Shown here piece after piece: positions 1 to 8,717 of a stretch of 64,000 bases of DNA. A program made the position numbers and the translations under genes. The stretch comes from Flavobacteriaceae bacterium (GTDB lineage: Bacteria; Bacteroidota; Bacteroidia; UKL13-3). The notes below the pieces were generated by a model. It was not told the DNA's origin and searched no databases. It was given only the letters and a program-made list of their open reading frames with translations. Location of the stretch: positions 1-64,000 of the forward strand of contig SHWZ01000003.1 of NCBI GenBank assembly GCA_009693575.1, written 5' to 3'. The first letter of the stretch is position 1. Each line of letters starts with the position of its first letter.

Positions 1-1029
1 CAGGAATTTGTACTTCTCCTTCATTGCTTCGTTGTAGCAATGGAATGTAAAGTCGTAGCCCAAATAGGCGGTGAGTAGCATCAACAGAGTGCTTTCGGGC
101 TGGTGAAAGTTGGTAAGCAAGGTTTCCACCAATTTGAATTTGTAGGGAGGATAGATAAACTTGTCTGTCCAACTGATATTCGGGTTGAGCCTGAGAGCCG
201 CACTTACTGATGATTCCATAGCCCTGAGAGTAGTGCAACCCACCGCACACACCTTTTTCTTATTATCAATGGCTGTGTTCACTATGTTGCAACAATCTTC
301 AGGAATCATATATTTTTCTGAATCCATTTTGTGCTTGGTAAGATCTTCTACCTCCACCTGTCTGAATGAGCCAAGGCCAGCCACAAGTGTTAGTTCGGCA
401 AATTTCATCCCCTTAATTTCCAAACGCAACTTCATTTCTTTACTAAAATGTAGGCCGGCACTTGGAGCTTGCACCGCTCCAATTTCTTTAGCAAAGATGG
501 TTTGAAACCGCTCTTTGTCTTCCTTCTCCACTGGTCTGGTTATGTATTTAGGGATAGGCGGTTCACCTAGCGTTTCTATTAGTTTCCAAAGTTCTTCGTT
601 GGTGCCATCATAAAGGAAACGGAGTGTGCGGCCTCGGCTTGTGGTATTATCAACTACTTCAGCTATCAGGTCTTCATTCTCGCCAAAGAACAGCTTGTTG
701 CCAACTCTTATTTTCCTAGCGGGATCCACCAACACATCCCATAGTCGGAGTTCCTTGTTCAATTCACGCAGCAAGAAAACTTCAATTTTGGAACCTGTCC
801 GCTCTTTGCTGGCCCAAAGGCGAGCATTGAATACCTTGGCATTGTTAACTACAAACACATCACCTTCTTTGAAATATTTGCCAATGTCCTTGAACGTTTT
901 ATGCTCAATTTTTTGAGTATCGCGGTGCACCACCATCATTCGTGCTTCGTCTCTGAAGCGGGGTGGGTGTTGGGCTATAAGCTTTTCAGGAAGTTCATAT
1001 CTGAACTGAGCCAGTTTCATTAATGCCAT
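1..1029 (-). CDS. queA: S-adenosylmethionine:tRNA ribosyltransferase-isomerase (partial, 3' end cut)
   Basis: QueA transfers the ribosyl part of SAM to preQ1 at the wobble base of GUN-anticodon tRNAs, giving epoxyqueuosine in the queuosine pathway. The reverse-strand translation begins [20 protein letters not shown] and continues with the typical [12 protein letters not shown] and [13 protein letters not shown] segments. Near the window edge it reads [16 protein letters not shown], the conserved C-terminal QueA motif. The 343 codons present stop just short of the usual 345-350, so only the last few residues are missing. The start may be 1029 or an in-frame ATG at 1020. tRNA-His(GUG), one of its expected substrates, is encoded 0.6 kb upstream. 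Confidence 0.96.
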   Translation of the reverse strand, partial: MALMKLAQFRYELPEKLIAQHPPRFRDEARMMVVHRDTQKIEHKTFKDIGKYFKEGDVFVVNNAKVFNARLWASKERTGSKIEVFLLRELNKELRLWDVLVDPARKIRVGNKLFFGENEDLIAEVVDNTTSRGRTLRFLYDGTNEELWKLIETLGEPPIPKYITRPVEKEDKERFQTIFAKEIGAVQAPSAGLHFSKEMKLRLEIKGMKFAELTLVAGLGSFRQVEVEDLTKHKMDSEKYMIPEDCCNIVNTAIDNKKKVCAVGCTTLRAMESSVSAALRLNPNISWTDKFIYPPYKFKLVETLLTNFHQPESTLLMLLTAYLGYDFTFHCYNEAMKEKYKFL

Positions 1030-1089
1030 AAAGAATATTAAATAATAGGGAATGAGTGATAGGGGGCAAGACTTCCCCCAATTTTGCGG

Positions 1090-1097
1090 CAAAAGTA
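1090..1097 (-). promoter_or_regulatory. -7 promoter box of queA
   Basis: On the minus strand the bases read TACTTTTG, an exact match to the Bacteroidota -7 consensus TAnnTTTG, about 60 bases before the queA start. A TTGAC sequence lies some 20 bases further upstream at the -33 position. Confidence 0.55.
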
Positions 1098-1239
1098 CCG
1101 AAATAAAATAGGGAAGTCAAGTTTATTTACAAATAAAAAAAAACAGCTCCAATGCAATCATTACGGGGGCTTGAAATGATTGCTGGTTGTTGGCGAGGAG
1201 GCATACTAGAATCTAACAGATTTATTGGGTGAAGTCAAT

Positions 1240-1271
1240 AAAAAGGGCAGCACAATTGTGCCGCCCTTTTT
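1240..1271. terminator. Bidirectional rho-independent terminator
   Basis: A near-perfect palindrome (GGGC, one mismatch, GCACAATTGTGC, GCCC) is flanked by five A on the left and five T on the right. It lies 70 bases beyond the stop of the minus-strand small ORF ending at 1344, so it could end that transcript. Confidence 0.75.
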
Positions 1272-1343
1272 ATTAAAACCAAAACCTATCAATATGGTCT
1301 TTTACGAAACCGCCTATTTTTGTGAAATAGTCCGAAAGTACGC

Positions 1344-1517
1344 CTACTTGTCGTCTAAATGTTTCAGATGCGGATGAATACTTCTTGACATTCTCAGCAT
1401 CTCTTTCAATGAGTATTGTCGCTTCTTGCAGTCCTCTACCCCCTTCTGTGCGGCCTCGCTCCGCTTCCAGTGAAAGTCGTTGAGGTAGCGTTCCGTATTT
1501 TGCTCTGAGCTGTTCAT
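1344..1517 (-). CDS. Small hypothetical protein, 57 aa
   Basis: An ATG-started frame encodes a charged, probably helical 57-residue protein beginning MNSSEQNTERYLNDFHWKR and ending HPHLKHLDDK. It has no signal peptide, membrane segment or recognised domain. Support for a real gene is contextual. A TATCTTTC sequence (minus strand, 1524-1531), close to the TAnnTTTG box, sits six bases before the ATG, the same geometry as at thiL and thrS in this window. A good terminator follows 70 bases after the stop. Composition also looks protein-like. I do not know its function, and a chance ORF remains possible. Confidence 0.45.
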   Translation of the reverse strand: MNSSEQNTERYLNDFHWKRSEAAQKGVEDCKKRQYSLKEMLRMSRSIHPHLKHLDDK

Positions 1518-1620
1518 CTGATTGAAAGATAAGTCAGAGTTATCGTCCGCACCAATATTTGCTGCGGAATTATGTGGTGATGGGCAACAAATCGGCAAAG
1601 GAGAAGCTGATTGGGTAAAT

Positions 1621-1652
1621 AAAAAAAAGCCCCTGCTTTCACAAAGGCTCTC
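1621..1652 (-). terminator. Terminator downstream of tRNA-His
   Basis: On the minus strand AGCC...GGCT and an inner CTTT/AAAG pairing form an imperfect hairpin followed by eight T. It starts 12 bases after the tRNA 3' end. Confidence 0.6.
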
Positions 1653-1664
1653 TAATCTTCGGAG

Positions 1665-1738
1665 GGTGGACGACGGGGCTCGAACCCGCGACAACCAGCA
1701 CCACAAACTGGGACTCTACCAACTGAGCTACGACCACC
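1665..1738 (-). tRNA. tRNA-His (GUG)
   Basis: The reverse strand folds into a cloverleaf with the extra 5' G(-1) opposite C73 that is the hallmark of tRNA-His. It has a D arm GCTC-AGTTGGTA-GAGT, an anticodon arm CCAGT-TTGTGGT-GCTGG with anticodon GTG, and a T arm GCGGG-TTCGAGC-CCCGT. The 3' CCA is not encoded (the next bases are CTC), as usual for Bacteroidota. The acceptor stem carries one T-T mismatch (pair 5-68). Confidence 0.95.
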
Positions 1739-1750
1739 GTGTTGAGGCTA

Positions 1751-1781
1751 CAAATATACGGGGTTAGCTATTTTTGCCAAA
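1751..1781 (-). promoter_or_regulatory. Promoter of tRNA-His
   Basis: The minus strand shows TTTG, 19 bases, then TATATTTG, a very good match to the Bacteroidota -33/-7 promoter. The -7 box ends 12 bases before the tRNA 5' end, so transcription would start a few bases upstream of the mature tRNA. Confidence 0.75.
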
Positions 1782-1861
1782 AACCAAAGGAACGATTTTT
1801 GAGATTAGCTTCCAACCATTCCTTCGTTTTACCCATCTACACCCAAAGCCAAAAGCTATTT

Positions 1862-2929
1862 ATGAAACACCTGCTCATTACTGTCCTCTTACTTTCTTCT
1901 GCACTATTTACCAATTCGCAAACCATAGTGTTTGACCGCACCGACCACAACTGGGGCACCATGCACGAAGAAAAAGGCAAAGTGGATGCGACGTTTTATT
2001 TCACCAATGCGGGTAGCACCCCGCTTGTGCTTACCCAAGTGATACCATCATGCGGCTGCACCGCTACCGAATACACTACTGACAGCGTGAAGCCCAACCA
2101 AAGTGGATTTGTGAAAGCCATTTTTGACCCCGACCACAAACGAGGGCAGTTCAACAAAACGATAACTATAATGAGTAATGGACAACCTTCTGTGCTATTG
2201 CTGAGCATAGCGGGAAACGTGATAGCAAGGCCAAAAGGCCCGGAGGATTGGTATCCTACCAAGTTGGGTGGGCTGCGGTTCAATACCAATTATTTTAATT
2301 TCAATACGGTGAAAAACAATGCTAAGGGTTCGTACACTGCCACGATATATAACGAATCGGAGAAGACCATACACATACTTGGTTTTGAGGGCAGAAGCTA
2401 CTGTAAGTTTATACCAGAAAAAATGGAGATAGGTCCCAAGCAGGCTATAAAGTTATCAGGCGAATTTGACGGAAAACTTTACGGCGATTTAGGAGATGAT
2501 TTTCAACAATGGACAATGACAACAGATGATGAGGAGAATCCAAAAAAAACTATTTATGTAAGTGCATTTGTTGAGCAATATTTTCCAAAACTGAGCAAGA
2601 AGGATTCGTTATTGGCACCACATATCTATTTCATCAAAACCAAGCACGACTTTGGCTTGATAAAGGACAGCAGCAAAGTGACAACGGTATTTCATTGCAA
2701 AAACATTGGAAAAAAAAACTTGGAATTGTTGCGAGTGAAAAGCAGTTGCGGCTGCACCCTTGGCCAACCAGATAAAACGTTATTAAAGCCAGGAGAAAGC
2801 ACAAACATAACCGTGACATACACCCCTGCAGGCCGTGAAGGTGAAGACGAAAAGACTATAACCATCATCAGCAACGATCCCTATAACCAAACAATGGTGT
2901 TGAAGATAACTGCATCAGTGAGGAAGTAA
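1862..2929 (+). CDS. DUF1573 domain protein (two domains), secreted
   Basis: The 355-residue protein starts with a signal peptide (MKHLLITVLLLSSALFTNSQ). Two copies of the DUF1573 immunoglobulin-like domain follow, at about residues 25-120 and 255-355. Each carries the family's GCT motif: SCGCTATEY in the first and SCGCTLGQP in the second. DUF1573 proteins are common Bacteroidota exported proteins of unknown function with an ASPM/SPD-2/Hydin-like fold. The frame is open 41 codons upstream, but that stretch runs back to the tRNA, so the ATG before the signal peptide is the right start. The first domain has a plain IPSCGCT signature; the middle of the protein (about 130-250) is less clear. No sorting domain is present at the C-terminus. 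Confidence 0.88.
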   Translation: MKHLLITVLLLSSALFTNSQTIVFDRTDHNWGTMHEEKGKVDATFYFTNAGSTPLVLTQVIPSCGCTATEYTTDSVKPNQSGFVKAIFDPDHKRGQFNKTITIMSNGQPSVLLLSIAGNVIARPKGPEDWYPTKLGGLRFNTNYFNFNTVKNNAKGSYTATIYNESEKTIHILGFEGRSYCKFIPEKMEIGPKQAIKLSGEFDGKLYGDLGDDFQQWTMTTDDEENPKKTIYVSAFVEQYFPKLSKKDSLLAPHIYFIKTKHDFGLIKDSSKVTTVFHCKNIGKKNLELLRVKSSCGCTLGQPDKTLLKPGESTNITVTYTPAGREGEDEKTITIISNDPYNQTMVLKITASVRK

Positions 2930-3047
2930 GGGAAGGTGGGAGTTAGAGTCGTTGCAAGGTATGATCTATTTGTAACACACTTCTTCCCTCTTCCTTGCAA
3001 ATTCGTAAATCCTAAATCGTACTTTATCTGTGCAACCTTTTGCCCCT

Positions 3048-3055
3048 TACCTTCG
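3048..3055 (+). promoter_or_regulatory. -7 promoter box of the type B T9SS protein gene
   Basis: TACCTTCG differs at one position from TAnnTTTG and ends four bases before the GTG at 3060. Confidence 0.45.
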
Positions 3056-3059
3056 TCTA

Positions 3060-6000
3060 GTGAATTGGGTGCAGAAACTTAAACTATTTATTTTGACTAG
3101 CTTGGTGGCGAACACTGTTGCCGGTCAAGCTTTGTTTGAGGAGAATAAAGGGCAATGGCGAGCAGAAGTATTGTACCGCTGCCGCTTGCAAAATGGGAGT
3201 TTGTTGATTGAAAAAAATTCACTCACTTGGATGTTGTATGAGAATTCAGGATTGCAACATCCGCAGATCTCTGCAGGAATAAAAAGCAAGTCAAATAAAG
3301 GATTTGAATCAGCAGATCCTGCAATTTTACCTCAAGTAAATGGCCATGCTTATCGGATAGATTTTGTTGGAGCAAATGTAAATTCAATTATCCTACCAGA
3401 ACGAAAGGTAGAGCAATACTATAATTACTTTATTGGCAACGACCAAAGAAAGTGGGCTAGCCATGTGCTGGCTTTTGAAGCTTTGCTAGTAAAGAACATT
3501 TACCCTGGAATAGACCTTGAACTCACCAGCAGCGAAGGCCAGTTTTTTAAGTATAATTTTTATGTGAAGGCCGGGGTTGATATTTCACAAATCTTACTGC
3601 GATACAGCGGAACGGATGGGCTCAGTTTGAAAAACGACAAGCTGCTGATAAAAACCAGTATTAACACGGTGACCGAAGAGCCTCCACTGGCATGGATGGC
3701 TGATGGAAGCAAGGTGAATTTCAACTACCAACTTACTGACAGCACCCTGCGTTTTGTAACTACCAAAAATATATTTGACCAAGTCCTCACCATTGATCCC
3801 AAAGTGGTGTTCAGCAGTTATAGTGGCAGCACTTCTGACAATTTTGGATTCACTGCCACTTTTGATAATTTAGGGAACAGTTATTCTGGAGGGATTGTTT
3901 TTGGCATCAGTACGGGTGCAATTTTTCCAGTGACTTTGGGTGCTTTTCAAACATCGTATGCAAGTGGAACGACGAACGGGCAAGATATAGGCTTGCTAAA
4001 GTATAAACCCGATGGAACAGGTGTTGTTTGGGTTAGTTACCTTGGAGGAAGCCTTAACGAACAACCACACAGCTTAGTAGTAAACAGTACTAACGAGCTT
4101 CTCGTTTTTGGCACTACTTTCTCTACAAATTTTCCTGTCACAACTGGGATTATTCAAGCAACAAATAGAGGAGAATCAGATATTTTTATTACCAAAATTT
4201 CTACCGATGGATCGACCATAACAGCATCTACCTACCTTGGCGGATCTGAGCGTGATGGACTCAATGGTACATTGAACAGTACTAACGAAAATACTATACC
4301 TTTGGGCTGGAACTATGGTGACATTTATCGTGGCGAAGTAAATGTGGACGAAAACGACAACGTATATATTGCTAGTTGCACCGAGTCGGATAATATACCA
4401 GTAAATGGTAGCCTTCACCAAAGCTTCCTAGGAGTACAAGATGGCTGTGTGTTCAAGCTGAAAGCCAACTTGAGCCAGATACTTTGGGGCTATTACGTGG
4501 GAGGCAATGCGTATGATGCTTGTTACGGAATTTTTCCTACACTAGATGGCTCTGTGTATGTATGTGGCGGCAGCAACAGTGCTACCTTGAACATGGCCAA
4601 CAACACTGGTGCTTATCAAAGCGGAAACGCAGGCGGCACAAGCGATGGGTTTATATTGGCACTCACCAAACAGGGATCAATAAATGCAGCGAGTTTTGTG
4701 GGCACAAGCGGCAGCGACCAAGCCTATTTGGTGCAAGCCGACAAGTATGGTTTTCCTTATATTTATGGTCAGACAACGTCAGACAATTGGAAGATTACCC
4801 CACCTATTTATTCCAACTTCAAAGGCAAGCAGTTTATCACCAAATTCGACAAATCACTAAGCAATATTATTCGCTCTACAGTGTTCGGTGCTGGCAGGGC
4901 TAACACGGATATCTCACCTTCGGCCTTTTTGGTGGATAAATGTGACCGGGTGTTTGTAAGTGGTTGGGGAGGTGAAGTGAATGATAACCCACACGGCCAC
5001 GGCGGCAGAACCACCAATATGCCACTAACCTTCAATGCATTTCAGAGCAATACAGACGGTAGCGATTTTTATTTAGCAGTCTTCAATAAAAATATGGATG
5101 ATCTGCTATATGCTACCTATTTTGGTGGAACGGTAAAGAAACCTAACGGTGAAGTGATGGCCGAGCATGTCGATGGTGGCACAAGCCGCTTCGACTATGA
5201 AGGAAAAGTATATCAATCGGTATGTGCTGGTTGTGGTGGTTCTTCTGCTTTTCCGACCACTCCAGGGGCTTTCAGTAGGGTCAACAAATCTACCAACTGC
5301 AACAACGCTCTTTTCAAAATTGACTTTGAAAACTTGAATCACAAGCCACAAAGCAGCGATGCCATTCTGGAAGGATATGCAACGGATACGCTAATTTATA
5401 CACTATCAGCAACTGACCAAGACAAGTACGATTCGCTTTACATCAGCATCAAAGGCAATGCGTTTGCAGCTCCAACAGCACCTGATTTTGCCATCATGCC
5501 CGATACTTCGGGAATAGGTACTGCCAGCTCTACTTTTAGCTGGAAAACTGGCTGCCAGCATATCAGCAATGATACTTACTATGTGAACATAATCATCCAC
5601 GATAACAATGCCTGCCCCAAGAGTGACACTGGCTATGCTACTATAAAAATACTAGTGAAGGAACCGCCTCTCATAAAGCCCCCCGCTGTGGTGTGCGTAG
5701 CACACATCGATGACAAAACAGTAAAAGTGAGCTGGGAGGCTCTGGATGAGAATCGCTACTTTGGTTACTACCTCCTTTACCGCCGCGACCCTAGCGGTAA
5801 CACTTTCGTAATAGACACCATTTTCAGGAATGGGAAGAAGGAACTGCTTGACAAGAACACCCCAAATCACCAAATATGGAACTATTGCTATTTTATGCAA
5901 GGTGTAAATATATGTGGGAGATTTGGCGACACCAGCTACAAAGCCTGCTCCGCCGATGAATTCCAGAAGCCGATTGATTCATCGTATGTGTATACAGCTA

Positions 6001-6803
6001 CTGTTGAAGAAAACAAATTTATTCGCATCAATTGGAAAACCTCCACCGAGCCAGATTTTGGTTCTTATTTGCTTTTCAAAAGTTCTTCTGGCATTAAAAA
6101 TTTCAGTACACTTTATCGTTCCTTCTACAATTTGACCGACACTACGTTTCTTGATTCTACTGTGAACGTGAAGGATTCTTCCTATTGCTATACCCTGAAG
6201 GTGACTGACAAATGTGGACACATCAGCCGCTACAGTAATATGGGTTGTACCATAGTGCTAAAAGGCGAAAGTAAACCCTACCTCCACGACTTGTATTGGA
6301 ACCCATACATCGACTGGAAGAAGGGGGTAAGCCGTTATGAAATATACCGTGCCGATTCCGTAGACAACAAATTTGAACGCATAAACCGCACATGGTCGCC
6401 AGTGGTGTACTACCCCGATACCACTATGTTTTACGATTGGGGAATATATACCTACCAAATAGTGGCCAAGGAAGCACCAGGAGGATACGCAGCCCAAAGC
6501 ATGAGCAACCAAGTACAGCTAGTACAGAAGCCTTTGTTGTGGGTTCCATCAGCCTTTTCTCCCAACGATGATGGCCTTAATGACCAATGGGGCTACATGC
6601 CTGTTTTTGTCAAAGATTTTCACCTAAAAGTGTTCAATCGATGGGGCGAACTGGTGCACCAAACGGATGATAAACACCAACAATGGGACGGTAGTTTTCG
6701 CAATAAAGTTTTCGACAATAACTTATACATTTGGGTGGTAACATACACGGGTTTCGATAATAGCATGCACTCTCAACGTGGAAAGGTGCTCACGATTGAT
6801 TAG
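3060..6803 (+). CDS. Large secreted protein with SBBP-type beta-propeller repeats, FN3-like domains and a T9SS type B (gliding motility) C-terminal domain
   Basis: The 1247-residue protein begins with a signal peptide (NWVQKLKLFILTSLVANTVAGQA). An N-terminal domain typical of Bacteroidota SBBP proteins follows (FEENKGQW ... YYNYFIGNDQRKWASHV). Repeated SBBP-like blades run from about 240 to 760 (YLGGS, TYLGGSERDG, YYVGGNAYDACYG, ATYFGGTVKK). FN3-like segments occupy about 880-1150. The C-terminal 85 residues (VPSAFSPNDDGLNDQW ... FNRWGELVHQT ... GKVLTID) are the CHU_C/type B sorting domain that directs export by T9SS. The frame can open at GTG 3030, but GTG 3060 fits both the signal peptide and the -7 box at 3048-3055. 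The ligand or substrate cannot be read from the sequence. Confidence 0.88.
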   Translation: MNWVQKLKLFILTSLVANTVAGQALFEENKGQWRAEVLYRCRLQNGSLLIEKNSLTWMLYENSGLQHPQISAGIKSKSNKGFESADPAILPQVNGHAYRIDFVGANVNSIILPERKVEQYYNYFIGNDQRKWASHVLAFEALLVKNIYPGIDLELTSSEGQFFKYNFYVKAGVDISQILLRYSGTDGLSLKNDKLLIKTSINTVTEEPPLAWMADGSKVNFNYQLTDSTLRFVTTKNIFDQVLTIDPKVVFSSYSGSTSDNFGFTATFDNLGNSYSGGIVFGISTGAIFPVTLGAFQTSYASGTTNGQDIGLLKYKPDGTGVVWVSYLGGSLNEQPHSLVVNSTNELLVFGTTFSTNFPVTTGIIQATNRGESDIFITKISTDGSTITASTYLGGSERDGLNGTLNSTNENTIPLGWNYGDIYRGEVNVDENDNVYIASCTESDNIPVNGSLHQSFLGVQDGCVFKLKANLSQILWGYYVGGNAYDACYGIFPTLDGSVYVCGGSNSATLNMANNTGAYQSGNAGGTSDGFILALTKQGSINAASFVGTSGSDQAYLVQADKYGFPYIYGQTTSDNWKITPPIYSNFKGKQFITKFDKSLSNIIRSTVFGAGRANTDISPSAFLVDKCDRVFVSGWGGEVNDNPHGHGGRTTNMPLTFNAFQSNTDGSDFYLAVFNKNMDDLLYATYFGGTVKKPNGEVMAEHVDGGTSRFDYEGKVYQSVCAGCGGSSAFPTTPGAFSRVNKSTNCNNALFKIDFENLNHKPQSSDAILEGYATDTLIYTLSATDQDKYDSLYISIKGNAFAAPTAPDFAIMPDTSGIGTASSTFSWKTGCQHISNDTYYVNIIIHDNNACPKSDTGYATIKILVKEPPLIKPPAVVCVAHIDDKTVKVSWEALDENRYFGYYLLYRRDPSGNTFVIDTIFRNGKKELLDKNTPNHQIWNYCYFMQGVNICGRFGDTSYKACSADEFQKPIDSSYVYTATVEENKFIRINWKTSTEPDFGSYLLFKSSSGIKNFSTLYRSFYNLTDTTFLDSTVNVKDSSYCYTLKVTDKCGHISRYSNMGCTIVLKGESKPYLHDLYWNPYIDWKKGVSRYEIYRADSVDNKFERINRTWSPVVYYPDTTMFYDWGIYTYQIVAKEAPGGYAAQSMSNQVQLVQKPLLWVPSAFSPNDDGLNDQWGYMPVFVKDFHLKVFNRWGELVHQTDDKHQQWDGSFRNKVFDNNLYIWVVTYTGFDNSMHSQRGKVLTID

Positions 6804-6811
6804 GAAAATCC

Positions 6812-7555
6812 TCACCAACCTCCACTGGCACCGCCACCGCTGAAGCCGCCACCACCAAAGCCACCGAAGCTGCTGCCTCCTCCCCCACTGCTACCACCGC
6901 CAAAGCCAACGAACCCGCCACCACCAAAATAGGTGAAGCCTCCTATGCCCATCCCTCCACTGCCACCACCAAAGCGATTGCGACGACCAAAGATGATTAA
7001 CACGATAATGAGTCCAATGATGCCCAGTATAGTTTTCACCATTTTACCAGGTCGGGCTTTTTTGCCTGAGCCTTTGAATTCGCCGGAAGCCAAACGTATT
7101 ATTTCGTCAGTGGCTTCATTCAAGCCATTATAGTATTTCCCTTCGCGGAAATTCGGTTCAATAATATTGCGGATAATGCTACCCGCTTCGCCATCAACTA
7201 TAGGGCCTTCCATGCGTGTGCCCAATTCTATGCGTATCTTGTGTTCGTCCATAGCACACAGGATAAGGATGCCATTGTCGGTTCCTTTTTGGCCAGCACC
7301 CCAATCCCGTGCCCAGCGTATGCTCAGTTCTTCCAAAGCATCTTCTTTCAGTGATTTGATGGTGACTATCACAATGGCCGAGGATGTGCTATCTGTATAT
7401 GCCCGCAGTTTTGCCTCCAGTGTCTGCTGCTCACTGGCCGACATCACCCCAGCGTAATCATTTACTGCCTTGGGGGGGTTGGGTCGTGGAGGCACATCAA
7501 AAGCTTGAGCAACTAAGGTGAAGCAGAATAGAAATCCTAAAAATATATTTCTCAC
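6812..7555 (-). CDS. TPM domain protein with glycine-rich tail
   Basis: The 247-residue protein has a signal peptide (MRNIFLGFLFCFTLVAQAF). A TPM domain follows at about residues 25-160 (VNDYAGVMSASEQQTLEAKL, AIVIVTIKSL, RDWGAGQKGTDNGILIL, IRNIIEPNFREGKYYNGL). A membrane segment lies near 172-190 (TILGIIGLIIVLIIF). The C-terminus is a Gly/Ser/Phe-rich tail from about 195 that ends GGGASGGW. This is the YgcG-like layout; such proteins sit in the envelope, and their biochemical role is not settled. It is the last gene of a three-gene operon: its start overlaps the stop of the preceding gene by 4 bases (ATGA), which suggests coupled translation. Confidence 0.88.
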   Translation of the reverse strand: MRNIFLGFLFCFTLVAQAFDVPPRPNPPKAVNDYAGVMSASEQQTLEAKLRAYTDSTSSAIVIVTIKSLKEDALEELSIRWARDWGAGQKGTDNGILILCAMDEHKIRIELGTRMEGPIVDGEAGSIIRNIIEPNFREGKYYNGLNEATDEIIRLASGEFKGSGKKARPGKMVKTILGIIGLIIVLIIFGRRNRFGGGSGGMGIGGFTYFGGGGFVGFGGGSSGGGGSSFGGFGGGGFSGGGASGGW

Positions 7556-7986
7556 GAGGTAGAAATATCGTTAGGTAGCTCGTTGAGGTCGCTGTCTTGC
7601 CATGGGAAGTACATTTTTAGTTTTTCTCCCGACTCTCGGACCGCATGAGCTATTCCTTCGGCAAATTTGTTCTGTGCAAAGTAGGTTTTCATGGATTCCT
7701 TCACCGAATCCCAAAAGGAATCGGTAACGGCATCGTGGATACCTTGGTCGCCGATGATGGCAAATTTTTTATCATCGAAAGCAAGGTATATAAGCACGCC
7801 GTTTTTAAGCGTCGTATTGTGCATATTCAGCTCTTCAAAAACTGCTACTGCCCTTTCATAAGGATCTAATAAGCAATCTTTTTCTATATGCACCCGCAGC
7901 TCGCCCGAAGTAGTTTTTTCGGCAGATGCGATGGCATCCACAATTAGCTTTTCTTCATCCTTGCTCAGGAAAGATGGGCTGCTCAT
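7552..7986 (-). CDS. Cytoplasmic-type TPM domain protein
   Basis: The 144-residue protein is a single TPM domain without signal peptide or membrane anchor. It begins LSKDEEKLIVDAIASAEKTT, continues SGELRVHIEK and shows the NGVLIYLAFDDKKFAIIGDQGIH core and the KFAEGIAHAV helix. It lies between lemA and the secreted TPM gene, with 4-base overlaps (ATGA) on both sides. LemA-TPM-TPM is a recurrent Bacteroidota operon; the partner proteins probably act together at the membrane, but no reaction is known. Confidence 0.87.
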   Translation of the reverse strand: MSSPSFLSKDEEKLIVDAIASAEKTTSGELRVHIEKDCLLDPYERAVAVFEELNMHNTTLKNGVLIYLAFDDKKFAIIGDQGIHDAVTDSFWDSVKESMKTYFAQNKFAEGIAHAVRESGEKLKMYFPWQDSDLNELPNDISTS

Positions 7987-8585
7987 TTTTTGAAAAGTTC
8001 CCGCACCTTGGGCGTTTTGTCAGCATCTTCTTCGGCTTTGAAGTATGGACGCTCGGCGAAACCAAACATGCCAGCTACCATATTTACAGGAAACCTGCGA
8101 ATCTTGGCATTCAAGGTTTTTACTGCCTCGTTATAGTCTTTGCGGGCAATAACGATTCGGTTTTCGGTACCAGTAATTTCGTCTTGCAATTTGTTGAAGT
8201 TTTCGTTGGCTTTCAAGTCAGGGTATTTTTCTTGAAGTGCCAGTACACTTTTCATAGCCCCTACTAACATATTTTGGCTTTGCTGAAATTGCTTCATAGC
8301 TTCTGGGTCTTTCAATAATTCAGGGGTTAGTTTGAAACTTCCTAGACTTGAGCGGGCTTCTGTCACCTTTATCATCACTTCCTTTTCGTAGGCCGCATAT
8401 TGCTGCACAGTAGCTACAAGGTTGTCGAACAGGTCAAGCCTGCGTTGGTATTGGGCTTCAAGGTCGCTGGAAGTTTTGTTTACATTTTCGTCAATGTTCA
8501 CGAGGCTGCGTTGAGCACCCATCATCCAGAAGGCAATCAGCAGAATTACTCCGCCGATGATGAGCCATGGCATGTACTTTCTCAT
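7983..8585 (-). CDS. lemA: LemA family protein
   Basis: The 200-residue protein has one N-terminal membrane segment (MPWLIIGGVILLIAFWMMG). A long helical LemA domain follows (LVNIDENVNKTSSDLEAQYQ, RRLDLFDNLVATVQQYA, VTEARSSLG, ENRIVIARKDYNEAVKTLN, RFPVNMVAGMFGFAERPYF). The C-terminal FGFAERPYFKAEEDA is diagnostic. The frame is open 15 codons upstream, but the ATG at 8585 directly precedes the basic residues and membrane helix and lies 24 bases after a -7 box. It is the first gene of the lemA-TPM-TPM operon. Confidence 0.93.
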   Translation of the reverse strand: MRKYMPWLIIGGVILLIAFWMMGAQRSLVNIDENVNKTSSDLEAQYQRRLDLFDNLVATVQQYAAYEKEVMIKVTEARSSLGSFKLTPELLKDPEAMKQFQQSQNMLVGAMKSVLALQEKYPDLKANENFNKLQDEITGTENRIVIARKDYNEAVKTLNAKIRRFPVNMVAGMFGFAERPYFKAEEDADKTPKVRELFKK

Positions 8586-8609
8586 TTGTGTTTTTGGTTT
8601 AATTGTTTG

Positions 8610-8617
8610 CAAACTTA
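8610..8617 (-). promoter_or_regulatory. -7 promoter box of the lemA operon
   Basis: The minus strand reads TAAGTTTG, an exact TAnnTTTG match, 24 bases before the lemA ATG. Confidence 0.55.
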
Positions 8618-8717
8618 TTAGACAAAGCACCTACCAAGCATTTTTTTTGGAACAAAATGTCAGTCTATTTTTTTAAAATGGCTGCCATGCCCCATCTTCG
8701 CAACAAAATAAATTACA

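Larger units (their letters stand above)
1030..1343. other. Intergenic region between queA and a small ORF
   Basis: No protein-coding frame of convincing length is visible here. The region holds the queA -7 box, an A-rich tract near 1130 and a bidirectional terminator at 1240-1271. The remaining sequence shows nothing I recognise. Confidence 0.6.

Noticed and set aside
1522-1767. 81-codon plus-strand frame across tRNA-His
   Set aside because: It reads through the complementary strand of a clear tRNA gene and its terminator.
2990-3020. AAATCCTAAATC-like short motifs (also near 31010, 29345 and 42540)
   Set aside because: Typical AT-rich Bacteroidota intergenic sequence; the copies are too loose to define a repeat family here.
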